A stretch of 64,000 bases of DNA, from contig NZ_JANFQO010000016.1 of NCBI RefSeq assembly GCF_024437735.1, positions 1 through 64,000 of the forward strand, given 5' to 3'. A model generated the notes under the pieces. That model saw only the letters and a list, made by a program, of their open reading frames with translations. It had not been told where the DNA came from and did not search any database. This DNA comes from Tahibacter harae. GTDB taxonomy: Bacteria; Pseudomonadota; Gammaproteobacteria; Xanthomonadales; Rhodanobacteraceae. Positions 1 through 8,287 of the stretch are shown here, one piece after another. Made by a program: the position numbers and the translations under genes. The first letter of the stretch is position 1; the number at the start of each line of letters is the position of its first letter.

Positions 1-1
1 G

Positions 2-76
2 GCCTGCATGCGAAAGCTATTGATCATTCTCAATGCGCGTGTGCGCGACGAGCTATCTGCGCTGGCGGCCGTCTAA
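2..76 (+). mobile_element. IS110-family transposase, C-terminal end (cut by window edge)
   Basis: The first 25 codons read ACMRKLLIILNARV and on to a TAA stop. The ACMRKLLxILNA block is the well-known C-terminal signature of IS110-type (DEDD, Ser-containing) transposases. Only the tail is visible because the gene starts outside the window, so whether the element is intact cannot be judged. IS110 elements have no or very short terminal repeats, and none was seen. A hairpin follows about 30 bases downstream. Confidence 0.75.
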
Positions 77-109
77 ACGCTTGTTTCGGCGTGAGGGGCA
101 AGACAGTTG

Positions 110-153
110 CTCTCCCCCAAGCGAGCTTGGGGAGAGGGAGCTTTCCGTTTTTT
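110..153 (+). terminator. Hairpin downstream of the transposase end
   Basis: CTCTCCCCCAAG pairs with CTTGGGGAGAG (one bulged C) around a four-base CGAG loop. A run of six T lies about 12 bases after the stem. It may end transcription of the transposase gene, but the T run is too far away for a textbook intrinsic terminator, so it could instead be a REP-like element. Confidence 0.35.
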
Positions 154-215
154 CTTGAAGAAATCCGGCAAATTTCACTCGCCAGAAACTCCGGATTCCG
201 CCGCGCACTCCCTGC

Positions 216-243
216 GAATCCCGAATCCCGAATCCCGAATCCT
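216..243. repeat. Tandem GAATCCC heptamer, four units
   Basis: Three perfect copies of GAATCCC are followed by GAATCCT, immediately before the 3' end of the PHA depolymerase gene. The same word, or its complement GGGATTC, recurs in three other intergenic regions of this window (about 16438-16522, 20296-20375 and 29961-30018), each also between convergent gene ends. Confidence 0.7.
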
Positions 244-246
244 GCC

Positions 247-1488
247 TCACCCGTGCTTGCGAATGAACTCGCGCACATCCGGATAAACCACATCGCGCCA
301 GCGCCGGCCGCTGAAGATGCCGTAGTGGCCGGCGCCTTTCACGGTGAGATGGCGCTTGTTCTGCGCGGCGATGCCGCTGCACAGGGTGTGGGCGGCTTCG
401 GTCTGGCCCAGGCCGGAGATATCGTCGAGTTCGCCTTCGATGGTGAACAGGGCGGTGGTCTTGATGTCTTCGGGGCGCACGCGCTGGCCGTTCACGTCCC
501 ACAGGCCGCGCGGCAGCAGGTGCTGCTGGAATACGGTGGTGATGGTGTCCAGGTAATACTCGGCCGGCATGTCGAGCACGGCGTTGTATTCGTCGTAGAA
601 CTTGCGGTGGGACTGGGCATCTTCCAGGTCGCCCTTGAGCAGGTCCTCGTAGAAATCCCAGTGCGAACTCAGATGCCGGCCCGGGTTCATGGCGATGAAG
701 CCGGCGTGCTGCAGGAAGCCCGGATAGACGCGGCGGCCGTGGCCGGGATAGTTGGCTGGCACGTCGTGGATGACGGTGTTCTGGAACCAGGACAGCGGCT
801 TGGTCGTGGCCAGGTCGTTGACCTGGGTGGGACTGCGGCGGGTGTCGATGGGGCCGCCCATCATGGTCATTGTGCGCGGCGTGGTCTCGCCGTTGCTGGC
901 CATCAGCGAGATTGCCGCGAGCACCGGCACCGTGGGCTGGCAGACCGAGACCACGTGCAGGTTCTTCGCGCCGATATGGCGGATGAATTCCTGCACGTAG
1001 GCGACGTAGTCATGCAGATGGAAGGCGCCGGCCTCGCGCGGCACCATGCGCGCGTCTATCCAGTCGGTGATGTAGACCTTGTGATCCTGCAGCAGGGTGC
1101 GCACGGTGTCGCGCAGCAGGGTGGCGTGATGGCCGGACAGCGGCGCCACGACCAGCACGACGGGGTCGTCCTTGAGGTCGTCGACGGTGGCGGCGTCGTC
1201 GGTGAAGCGCTTGAAGCGGATCAGGTTGCAGAAGGATTTCTGCAGCGCCTTGTATTCGACGATGGGCACTTCATGGCCGTGGGCGATGACGCTGCGGATG
1301 TCGAACGGCGGCTTCTCGTAGTCCTTGCCCAGCCGGTACAGCAGCTCGAAGCCCGCGGCGATGCGCGGCGCGCCGGGAACCTGGGACAGCAGGGTGCTCT
1401 TGTCGCTCCAGGTCTTGGCGCCGGCCTCGGCGAAGTGGACCAGCGGGCTCATCAGGGAGCGTTGCAGCTCGTGCAGGTGGTACAGCAT
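247..1488 (-). CDS. phaZ: Intracellular poly(3-hydroxyalkanoate) depolymerase
   Basis: The 413-residue product starts MLYHLHELQRSLM, the typical opening of the PHB_depo_N family of intracellular PHA/PHB depolymerases, which hydrolyse stored polyester granules to hydroxyacid units. The ATG at 1488 was chosen because family members begin exactly here, although an in-frame ATG lies 93 bases upstream. The domain runs the full length and has no signal peptide, which fits a cytoplasmic granule enzyme. It is on the same strand as rnhB but 306 bases beyond it, so it may have its own promoter. In related genomes dnaE would be expected near this spot after rnhB. Confidence 0.85.
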   Translation of the reverse strand: MLYHLHELQRSLMSPLVHFAEAGAKTWSDKSTLLSQVPGAPRIAAGFELLYRLGKDYEKPPFDIRSVIAHGHEVPIVEYKALQKSFCNLIRFKRFTDDAATVDDLKDDPVVLVVAPLSGHHATLLRDTVRTLLQDHKVYITDWIDARMVPREAGAFHLHDYVAYVQEFIRHIGAKNLHVVSVCQPTVPVLAAISLMASNGETTPRTMTMMGGPIDTRRSPTQVNDLATTKPLSWFQNTVIHDVPANYPGHGRRVYPGFLQHAGFIAMNPGRHLSSHWDFYEDLLKGDLEDAQSHRKFYDEYNAVLDMPAEYYLDTITTVFQQHLLPRGLWDVNGQRVRPEDIKTTALFTIEGELDDISGLGQTEAAHTLCSGIAAQNKRHLTVKGAGHYGIFSGRRWRDVVYPDVREFIRKHG

Positions 1489-1794
1489 GGGCAGGGACCG
1501 GCAGGGGAGGAGTGGCGACCCGGGATTGTAGTCGGCCCGGATGCAAGCAAGGGACATGCCCCAGGTAACAATTGGTCGCAATCCGGCGAAGGCGGTGTGT
1601 CAGCGGCCGCCGGCCAGGGGCTACGGGATGCCGGAAAACGGCGGCGTTGCCGCGCGCCGGGCCGCGTGGCGGCGCAGTTTCGGCATTGCATGGCGGTCGG
1701 CGCGGGCGGGCGTTCAGCCCTGGCGCGGATCGGGCGGCGTGCAACACCGCGGTCGTGCTCTCCGGTCCCCGCCCCGATGCAGCGACAACGACTG
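1489..1794. other. Intergenic region between rnhB and phaZ
   Basis: About 300 bases lie between two co-oriented minus-strand genes. No small gene, strong hairpin or clear promoter was recognised. Open frames here are GC-rich by-products of neighbouring frames. Confidence 0.4.
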
Positions 1795-2409
1795 TCAGAA
1801 AAGCTCAGGTTCCAGCAGCGCCCGCACGGGGGCAAAACTGCGCCGATGGTGCTCGCAGGGACCCAGGCGGGCCAGTGAGGCCAGGTGCTCGGGCGTGGGA
1901 TAGCCCTTGTGCTGGGCGAAGCCGTAGCCGGGGTGGACGGCGTCCAGCGCGGTCATCAGGCGGTCGCGGGCGACCTTGGCCAGGATCGAGGCCGCGCTGA
2001 TGGCCGGTTCGCTCGCGTCGCCGCCGACCACGGCGCGGCCGGGGCAGGCCAGTTGTTTCGGCAGGCGGTTGCCGTCGATCAGGGCCAGCTGCGGCACTAC
2101 GGCCAGCGCGGCCAGGGCGCGGCTCATGCCCTGCATCGTGGCCTGGAAGATATTGAGGCGGTCGATCTCGGCAACGCCGATCTCGATCACGGCGAAGGCC
2201 AGGGCGCGTTCGCGGATGCGCGGCTCCAGCACGTTGCGGCGCTGTTCGCTGAGGTATTTGGAATCGTCCAGGCCGCGGATGGGCCGGGCCGGGTCGAGTA
2301 TCACCGCGGCGACGACGACCGGGCCGGCCAGCGGGCCGCGGCCGGCTTCGTCCACGCCGGCGACCAGGGTGCCGGGTTCCAGGTCGGTGACGGTGCGGCG
2401 CCGGCGCAT
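1795..2409 (-). CDS. rnhB: Ribonuclease HII
   Basis: The 204-residue product is of normal length for RNase HII, the enzyme that nicks RNA in RNA-DNA hybrids and starts removal of single ribonucleotides from DNA. The hallmark [16 protein letters not shown] lies near residues 16-32 and supplies the DE metal ligands; SKYLSEQRR follows. The start lies only 4 bases after the stop of the LTA-synthase-like gene, so the two are probably co-transcribed. rnhB at the end of the lpx operon is standard in gammaproteobacteria; the usual next gene, dnaE, is not found here. Confidence 0.95.
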   Translation of the reverse strand: MRRRRTVTDLEPGTLVAGVDEAGRGPLAGPVVVAAVILDPARPIRGLDDSKYLSEQRRNVLEPRIRERALAFAVIEIGVAEIDRLNIFQATMQGMSRALAALAVVPQLALIDGNRLPKQLACPGRAVVGGDASEPAISAASILAKVARDRLMTALDAVHPGYGFAQHKGYPTPEHLASLARLGPCEHHRRSFAPVRALLEPELF

Positions 2410-2413
2410 GGTT

Positions 2414-4138
2414 TCAATCCTTCAGCGCGCCGAGCCGGCCGTAGACATAGTCGTGGTAGGACTCCAGCATTTTCGGATCGGCGCAGTCGAAATAGCGTCC
2501 CTGGCAGCGGTCGCGCAGCAAGGTGTTGGCTTCGTAGAAGTCGTCCTTGCGCAGGTCGGCCACGTCCAGCAGCAGCGAGCCCAGGTAGATGATGTCGAGC
2601 AGCTCGAAGTCGACTTTCTTGCGCAGGGGAAAGTTGGACTTGAGCATGTAGTAGGTGATCTTGGTCGGATCGGTGACGCCCTTGGGCACGCGCTTTTCCA
2701 TCGCGTTGATGGCGCCGTCGAAGGAGGGCTGGTGATCGCCGAAGTGCATCAGCACGGTACGGCGGGTGCCGGCGAACAGCTTCTGCTCCAGCTCGGACAT
2801 GGCCTGCTCGGACTGCTCCAGGCGCGACAGGTAATTGCTCATGTTGAGGTTGAGCCAGGCGTCGAGCTTGTTCGGGAACAGCGGCTTGTTGTACGGCGAG
2901 GGCAACTGGCCCAGCGGCGTCATGTGCGGGCCGTGCTGGTGCAGGGTCAGCATGAAGACGAACAGCGGCGTGTCGGGGAATTCCTTGCGTTCCTGGGCGA
3001 TGACCTTGTCGAACACCTTGAGCAGGTCGAAGTCGGTGGATTCCCAGCCCAGGCCGTTCTCGCTGCCGTCGTAGAACTCGTCGAAGCCGTAGTAGCTGTA
3101 GGCATTGCGCGCGTTGATGAAGCTGCCCGACATGGGATAGATCACCAGGGTGCGGTAGCCGTTTTCCTTCATCACCTTGGGCAGGCTGAAGGCCACGCGC
3201 GGGGCCAGGTTGAACGGCGCGTACAGGCCGGCATTGCCGAACAGCACGTGGGCCATGCTGGTGAGGAAGGCGAATTCGCTGGTCCAGGTGCCGCCGCCCC
3301 AGGTATGCACCTGCAGGTAGCCGTGGGCGCGGGTGCGCTTGTCGTCCTGGAACAGCTTGCGCTTGCACAGCGGCAGCTTGCATACCGCGAGCATGGTCGG
3401 GTCGAAGGTGCTTTCCTCCAGCACCACGAAGATATCCGGGCGCTGGCGCGGATCGCCGACCGTGGCCACCTGTTCGTTCCAGACCTGGCGCTCCGCGGCG
3501 CCTTCCACCAGCACCGGCGGCTGGATCTGGGTGGAATAGAACGAGATGAAGAAATCGGTGAGGTAGCTCTTGTCGTTCATCGCCGCCCACATGCCCTTGG
3601 CATAAACGGCGGCGAACGGCCCTTGCGGCGACATCGCCCGCACCAGCGCGAACAGGCTGGCGGCGGCGACCACGCCCAGCAGCAGGTGGCGCCAGCGCGG
3701 CCGCCAGGCGGCCAGCAGCTGCGGCTTGTCTATGCGCCAGATGCCGACGAGGCTGACCGGCAGCAGCACCAGGCCGATGAAGCTCGCGATCAGCAGCAGC
3801 GGATAGCGCAGCACCACTTCCACGGTGTCGGCGTTGGCAAAGTAGACCAGGTCCGGCGCGAGCAGCGGCGTGGTCATGTAGATCATCTTCAGCACGCTGG
3901 CAGCCAGCAGCAGCGAAAACAGCGCAGCGGTGGCGATCAGGCTGAAGGCGACGCGGCGGCTGAGGCAGATCAGCAGCAGGCAGAAGCCGCCGCTGAGCAC
4001 ACTGGTGTAGATGCGTTCCTCGTGCGTGCCTTCGCTGAGCGGCCCATAGAGCAGCATCGCCGCATAGGCCAGTACCGCCAGCAGGTGCAGCAGCAGGCCG
4101 CGGCGGTCGAGCGGAGGTAGGAGTCGCATCACCGGCAT
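2414..4138 (-). CDS. LTA-synthase-like membrane sulfatase (phospho-alcohol transferase family)
   Basis: This is a 574-residue inner-membrane protein. About five hydrophobic helices fall in residues 15-170, followed by a periplasmic sulfatase-fold domain from about residue 234. The EEST motif (Thr244 as likely nucleophile) and a later GDHQPS motif match the alkaline-phosphatase-like metal site of LtaS and related phosphoglycerol or phosphoethanolamine transferases. In Gram-negatives such proteins decorate envelope glycans or lipids; the substrate here is unknown. Its insertion between lpxB and rnhB, 4 bases before rnhB, suggests a role tied to lipid A or the outer membrane, but that is inference. 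An internal ATG at codon 4 is an alternative start. Confidence 0.8.
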   Translation of the reverse strand: MPVMRLLPPLDRRGLLLHLLAVLAYAAMLLYGPLSEGTHEERIYTSVLSGGFCLLLICLSRRVAFSLIATAALFSLLLAASVLKMIYMTTPLLAPDLVYFANADTVEVVLRYPLLLIASFIGLVLLPVSLVGIWRIDKPQLLAAWRPRWRHLLLGVVAAASLFALVRAMSPQGPFAAVYAKGMWAAMNDKSYLTDFFISFYSTQIQPPVLVEGAAERQVWNEQVATVGDPRQRPDIFVVLEESTFDPTMLAVCKLPLCKRKLFQDDKRTRAHGYLQVHTWGGGTWTSEFAFLTSMAHVLFGNAGLYAPFNLAPRVAFSLPKVMKENGYRTLVIYPMSGSFINARNAYSYYGFDEFYDGSENGLGWESTDFDLLKVFDKVIAQERKEFPDTPLFVFMLTLHQHGPHMTPLGQLPSPYNKPLFPNKLDAWLNLNMSNYLSRLEQSEQAMSELEQKLFAGTRRTVLMHFGDHQPSFDGAINAMEKRVPKGVTDPTKITYYMLKSNFPLRKKVDFELLDIIYLGSLLLDVADLRKDDFYEANTLLRDRCQGRYFDCADPKMLESYHDYVYGRLGALKD

Positions 4139-4208
4139 ATACGGGCGGAAGTGGCGCGCATGGTGCGGTGGGGCAGGGGCGAGGTCAATGGTCGCGCCGG
4201 GCGCGGCG

Positions 4209-5411
4209 TCAGCCGGCGTTGCCGCCGATCAGCCCGGCCACGGCCGCGGCGGCGCCGTGGTCCGCATCGCCGATCAGCTGGCGGTGCAGGCGCTCGAATT
4301 CGGCGACCAGGGCGACGCGGCCGGCGCTGTCGGCGTAGAGCGCGAGCAGGGCATCGGCCAGCGCCTGCGGGGTGCAGGCATCCTGCAGGATTTCCGGCAC
4401 CAGGTCGCGCCCCGCCAGCACATTGGGCAGCGAGTAGCGCGTGGTGCGCATCAGCTTGAACCAGGTGACGATCCTGTAGGTCAGCGGGGCGACCTTGTAG
4501 GCCACCACCATCGGCCGCTTGGCCAGCATGGTTTCCAGTGCCGCGGTGCCGGAGGCGACCAGTACCAGGTCGGCGGCGAGCAAGGCTGCGTGGGCCTGGC
4601 CGTCGATCAGGTGCAGGCTGGTCTTGAGATCCAGCCCCAGGCCGTCGGCGATCTGCTCCAGCGCCGCGCGGCAGGCGGGCGTGGCCATGGGCGCGACCAC
4701 CTGCAGGCCGGGTATGGCCTGCTGGCAGCGGCGCGCGGCGAGCAGGAAATCCGCGCCCAGGCGGCGGATCTCGCCGAGACGGCTGCCGGGCAGCAGGGCC
4801 AGCACCGGCGCGTCGGCGGACAGGCCCAGGGTAGCGCGCGCCGGCCCGCGCTCGGCCAGCAGCGGGAAACGATCGGCCAGGGGATGGCCGACGAAGCGCG
4901 CGTTGACGCCGTAGCGGGCGTAGATGGGCGGTTCCATCGGGAACAGGCACAGCACCAGATCGGCGCTGCGGCCCATCTTCTGCGCGCGCTTTTCCTTCCA
5001 CGCCCAGACCGAGGGGCTGACGTAGTGCACGGTGCGGATGCCGGCGGCCTTGAGCTGGCGTTCCAGGCGCAGGTTGAAATCGGGGGCGTCTATGCCGATG
5101 AACACATCCGGGCGCAGGGCGAGCAGGCGCTGGCGCATGTCACCGCGGATGCGCAGCAATTCGGGCACGTGGCGCAGCACTTCGACCAGGCCCATGACGG
5201 AGAGCTTTTCCGCCGGATACCAGGCTTCCAGGCCGGCGGCGACCATCTGCGGTCCGCCTATGCCGACGAAGCGCGCCTGCGGAAAGCGCTGGCGCAGGGC
5301 GGCGATCAGGCCGGCGCCGAGCAGGTCGCCCGAGGCCTCGCCGGCGATCAGCGCAATCGTCGGCGCCGCGCCGGGGGCGGCGGCGAGGTCTTCGCTGCCG
5401 TGCCGGGTCAT
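4209..5411 (-). CDS. lpxB: Lipid-A-disaccharide synthase
   Basis: The 400-residue glycosyltransferase (GT19) joins UDP-diacylglucosamine to lipid X, forming the lipid A disaccharide at the inner membrane. The N-terminal IALIAGEASGDLLGAGL is the family signature, and HYVSPSVWAW and LLPGSRLGEIRRL are also typical. It begins 8 bases after lpxA, as expected for the lpxD-fabZ-lpxA-lpxB operon. Length is normal and no key motif is missing. Confidence 0.96.
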   Translation of the reverse strand: MTRHGSEDLAAAPGAAPTIALIAGEASGDLLGAGLIAALRQRFPQARFVGIGGPQMVAAGLEAWYPAEKLSVMGLVEVLRHVPELLRIRGDMRQRLLALRPDVFIGIDAPDFNLRLERQLKAAGIRTVHYVSPSVWAWKEKRAQKMGRSADLVLCLFPMEPPIYARYGVNARFVGHPLADRFPLLAERGPARATLGLSADAPVLALLPGSRLGEIRRLGADFLLAARRCQQAIPGLQVVAPMATPACRAALEQIADGLGLDLKTSLHLIDGQAHAALLAADLVLVASGTAALETMLAKRPMVVAYKVAPLTYRIVTWFKLMRTTRYSLPNVLAGRDLVPEILQDACTPQALADALLALYADSAGRVALVAEFERLHRQLIGDADHGAAAAVAGLIGGNAG

Positions 5412-5419
5412 GGCGCGGC

Positions 5420-6190
5420 TCAGCGCACCAGCGAACGCTGGCTGCGGTCGATGAAATCCAGCATCAGCTTGACGTCGGGCGCCTCGGAGGAGGCTCGGGC
5501 CAGTTCCTCGCGCGCCTCGGCCAGGGGCAGGCCGGACTTGTACAGGGTCTTGTAGGCGCGGCGTATGGACAGGATGCGTTCGCTGTCGAAGCCGCGCCGC
5601 TTGAGGCCTTCGCTGTTGATGCCCTTGGGCTCGGCGAAGCTGCCGGCGACGGTGACGTAGGGCGGCACGTCGCGGTTGATGATGGAGCCCATCGAGGTGA
5701 AGGCGTGCGCGCCGACCTGGCAGAACTGGTGTACCAGGGTGAAGCCGCCGAGGATGACCCAGTCGTCCACCGTGACATGGCCGGCCAGCGAGGCGGCGTT
5801 GGCGAAGATGACGTTGTTGCCGACGATGCAGTCGTGGGCCAGGTGTACGTAGGCCATCAGCCAGTTGTCGTTGCCGATGCGGGTGACCCCGCCGCCGTCC
5901 TCGGTGCCGCGGTTGAAGGTGACGAATTCGCGGATGACGTTGCGGTCGCCGATTTCCAGGCGCGAGCTTTCGCCGTGGAATTTCTTGTCCTGCGGCGCGG
6001 CGCCGATGGAGGCGAACTGCCAGATCTTGTTCTCGCGGCCGATGCGGGTCGGCCCTTCGATGACGACGTGGGGGCCTATCCAGGTGTCGTCGCCGATCTC
6101 CACGTCGGCGCCGATCACCGAATAGGCGCCGACGCTGACGTTGTTCCCCAGGCGGGCCGCCGGGTCGATAACTGCGCTGGGGTGGATCAT
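5420..6190 (-). CDS. lpxA: UDP-N-acetylglucosamine O-acyltransferase
   Basis: The 256-residue product catalyses the first step of lipid A synthesis, moving a hydroxyacyl chain from ACP to UDP-GlcNAc. It opens MIHPSAVIDPAARLG and carries the hexapeptide repeats of a left-handed beta helix, then the C-terminal helical domain with NSEGLKRRGF. The HLAHDCIVGNN segment includes the catalytic histidine region. Its ATG shares one base with the fabZ stop, showing translational coupling. Confidence 0.96.
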   Translation of the reverse strand: MIHPSAVIDPAARLGNNVSVGAYSVIGADVEIGDDTWIGPHVVIEGPTRIGRENKIWQFASIGAAPQDKKFHGESSRLEIGDRNVIREFVTFNRGTEDGGGVTRIGNDNWLMAYVHLAHDCIVGNNVIFANAASLAGHVTVDDWVILGGFTLVHQFCQVGAHAFTSMGSIINRDVPPYVTVAGSFAEPKGINSEGLKRRGFDSERILSIRRAYKTLYKSGLPLAEAREELARASSEAPDVKLMLDFIDRSQRSLVR

Positions 6191-6657
6191 CAGTCGTTAC
6201 GCTCCGCGCACAACAGTTCGGCCTCGGCCACCACCTTGCCGGCCACCAGGGCCTGGCACCAGAACTGGCCCATGCGGCGGATCATGCGCTTCTGCTCCAC
6301 TTCCAGCACCAGCTGGTCGCCCGGGCCTACGATGCTGGAGAAGCGCGCCTTGTCCACCTTGACCAGGTAGAACAGCGAGCTGTGGCTGGGCGATTCGGCG
6401 TTGGTCAGCTGTACCAGCAGGCCCGAAGCCTGCGCCAGCGCCTCGATGATGAGCACGCCCGGCATCACCGGATGGCCCGGGAAATGGCCCTGGAAGAACG
6501 GCTCGTTGATGGTGACGTTCTTCAGCGCGGTCAGGCGCTTGCCGGCTTCGAACTGGGTGACGCGGTCCACCAGCAGGAACGGGTAGCGGTGGGGCAGCAG
6601 GTCGAAGATGCGACCGACGTCCAGCGGCAGGACAGTGCTGGCGTTTGAACCATTCAT
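6190..6657 (-). CDS. fabZ: 3-hydroxyacyl-ACP dehydratase FabZ
   Basis: The 155-residue hot-dog-fold dehydratase removes water from hydroxyacyl-ACP in fatty-acid elongation and competes with LpxA for the same pool. The LLPHRYPFLLVDRV and GHFPGHPVMPGVLIIEALAQ motifs contain the catalytic His and Glu. The ATG at 6657 was chosen over longer in-frame extensions because it overlaps the lpxD stop by four bases (ATGA) and gives the normal length. Confidence 0.96.
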   Translation of the reverse strand: MNGSNASTVLPLDVGRIFDLLPHRYPFLLVDRVTQFEAGKRLTALKNVTINEPFFQGHFPGHPVMPGVLIIEALAQASGLLVQLTNAESPSHSSLFYLVKVDKARFSSIVGPGDQLVLEVEQKRMIRRMGQFWCQALVAGKVVAEAELLCAERND

Positions 6658-7682
6658 ACAGCGGAATCCTTTTCTAGGGCACTCAGTCGACGCGCCAGTT
6701 CGTCCAGCTGGCGGAATCGCGCGGCGTTGCGGCGCCACTGGGCCTTGTCCAGGGCGGGCATGCCCGAGGAGTACTCGCCAGCGGCAGGGATGGAACTGGT
6801 GACCAGGCTCATCGCGGTCACGACGACCCGGTCGGCGATGGTCAAGTGGCCTAGGATACCGGCCGCGCCGCCAATCTGACAGTAGCGGCCGATGCGGGCG
6901 CTGCCGGCGACCGCGGAACAGCCGGCCATGGCGGTATGGGCGCCGATGTGGACGTTGTGGGCAATCTGGATCTGGTTGTCCAGGCGCACGTCCTCCTCCA
7001 GCACCGTGTCCTCCAGCGCGCCGCGGTCTATGGTGCAGTTGGCGCCGATCTCGCAGTCGTCGCCGATGCGCACACCGCCGAGCTGCGGCACCTTGATCCA
7101 GTGGTCGCGCTCGAAGGCCAGGCCGAAGCCGTCGGCGCCGATCACGGTGCCCGGATGCACCAGCACGCGCGCGCCCAGGCGCACCCGCGTCACCAGGGTG
7201 ACCCGGGCCACCAGGCGCGCCTGCGGGCCTACGCGGCAGTCCGGGCCGACCAAGCAGGCCGGGCCCAGCACGGCGCCGTCCTCGATCACCGCGCCGGCCT
7301 CGATCACGCAGTGCGGACCTATGCTGGCGCTGGCGGCGACCTGGGCCTGCGGATCCACGACGGCGCTGGGATGGATGCCCGACGGCGCGGCGGTGCTGCG
7401 CTCGAACAGGGCGGCGATATGGGCATAGGCGACGTAGGGATCGCGCGCGATCAGCGCCGTGCCCTGGCGCAATGGCGCGTCGTCGGCGCGCAGCACGACC
7501 ACGCCGGCGGCGCTGGCCTGCATCTGTGCGCGGTAGCGCGGGTTGGACAAAAAGCTGAGCTGGCCGGGGCCGGCCAGGGCCAGCGTGGCCACGCCTTCGA
7601 CCTGGGTTGCGGCGTCGCCGCGCAATTCCAGGCCGAAGCGCTCGGCCAGCGCGCCGGCGCGCCATGCGATGGCGGCGCTCAT
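6654..7682 (-). CDS. lpxD: UDP-3-O-(3-hydroxyacyl)glucosamine N-acyltransferase
   Basis: The 342-residue enzyme performs the third step of lipid A synthesis. An N-terminal uridine-binding domain is followed by hexapeptide repeats from about residue 100. The motifs GADGFGLAF and NQIQIAHNVHIG are characteristic, and the latter carries the active-site histidine. Its start overlaps the skp stop by four bases and its stop overlaps the fabZ start by four, so the run skp-lpxD-fabZ-lpxA is tightly coupled. Confidence 0.96.
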   Translation of the reverse strand: MSAAIAWRAGALAERFGLELRGDAATQVEGVATLALAGPGQLSFLSNPRYRAQMQASAAGVVVLRADDAPLRQGTALIARDPYVAYAHIAALFERSTAAPSGIHPSAVVDPQAQVAASASIGPHCVIEAGAVIEDGAVLGPACLVGPDCRVGPQARLVARVTLVTRVRLGARVLVHPGTVIGADGFGLAFERDHWIKVPQLGGVRIGDDCEIGANCTIDRGALEDTVLEEDVRLDNQIQIAHNVHIGAHTAMAGCSAVAGSARIGRYCQIGGAAGILGHLTIADRVVVTAMSLVTSSIPAAGEYSSGMPALDKAQWRRNAARFRQLDELARRLSALEKDSAV

Positions 7683-8209
7683 GGCGTGGCCTGGCGTTTC
7701 TGGAATTCGCGGCGCAGGCGTTCCAGCACCCGGTCGGTGATGTCGATGCGCGGATCGGCGTAGACCACCGGACTGGGCACCACCAGGTCCAGCCCCTGTT
7801 CGCGTGCGTAGTCGACCACGGTGTTGTTGATCTCCTGCCAGCTCTTGTCGAGTTCCTGGTCGCTGCGGCTCTTGAGTTCGGCGCGCAGTTCTTCGCGGGT
7901 GCGCTTGACGTTGCGCTCCAGCGCGTCGATTTCGCGCTTGCGCGTGTCGGCAGTGGGCTTGTCCAGCTGGGCGCCCTCGCTGTCGAAGCTGCGCCGCAGT
8001 TCGGCCAGGCGGGCTTCGTCCTGCTTGAGGCTGGTGTCGCGGGCGGCGAATTCGCGCTGCAGGCGCTCGCGCCCGGCCTGGACCTGGGGCGCGTTGTCCA
8101 GCAGCCGCTTCATGTCCACGTAGCCCAGTTTGGACTGGGCCAGCGCGGTCAGCGGCAGCAGCACCAGCGCCGCCGCGAATGTCCATGTTGCGAATGCGTG
8201 CTGGCCCAC
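7679..8209 (-). CDS. skp: Periplasmic outer-membrane-protein chaperone Skp (OmpH)
   Basis: The 176-residue product has a signal peptide ending near ALAQ (about residue 25), followed by SKLGYVDMKRLLDNAPQ and a long charged coiled-coil segment, typical of the trimeric Skp chaperone that holds unfolded outer-membrane proteins for BamA. The start codon is GTG at 8209, preceded by an AGGAG about six bases away. It sits between bamA and lpxD as in most gammaproteobacteria. Confidence 0.92.
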   Translation of the reverse strand: MGQHAFATWTFAAALVLLPLTALAQSKLGYVDMKRLLDNAPQVQAGRERLQREFAARDTSLKQDEARLAELRRSFDSEGAQLDKPTADTRKREIDALERNVKRTREELRAELKSRSDQELDKSWQEINNTVVDYAREQGLDLVVPSPVVYADPRIDITDRVLERLRREFQKRQATP

Positions 8210-8287
8210 GCCTTTCTCCTGGTCAGGTCGGCGGGACGGACGCGCAGGCCGCGTCCGTCGTCGCCCCCGTGATGATGCCAGTTTCGA

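Noticed and set aside
1489-1581. Longer start for the PHA depolymerase
   Set aside because: Family members begin at MLYHLHELQ; the extra 31 residues show no signal or homology.
1976-4120. Long plus-strand frame opposite rnhB and the sulfatase gene
   Set aside because: Low-complexity Val/Gly/Gln/His-rich text typical of an antisense shadow of GC-rich genes; no motif.
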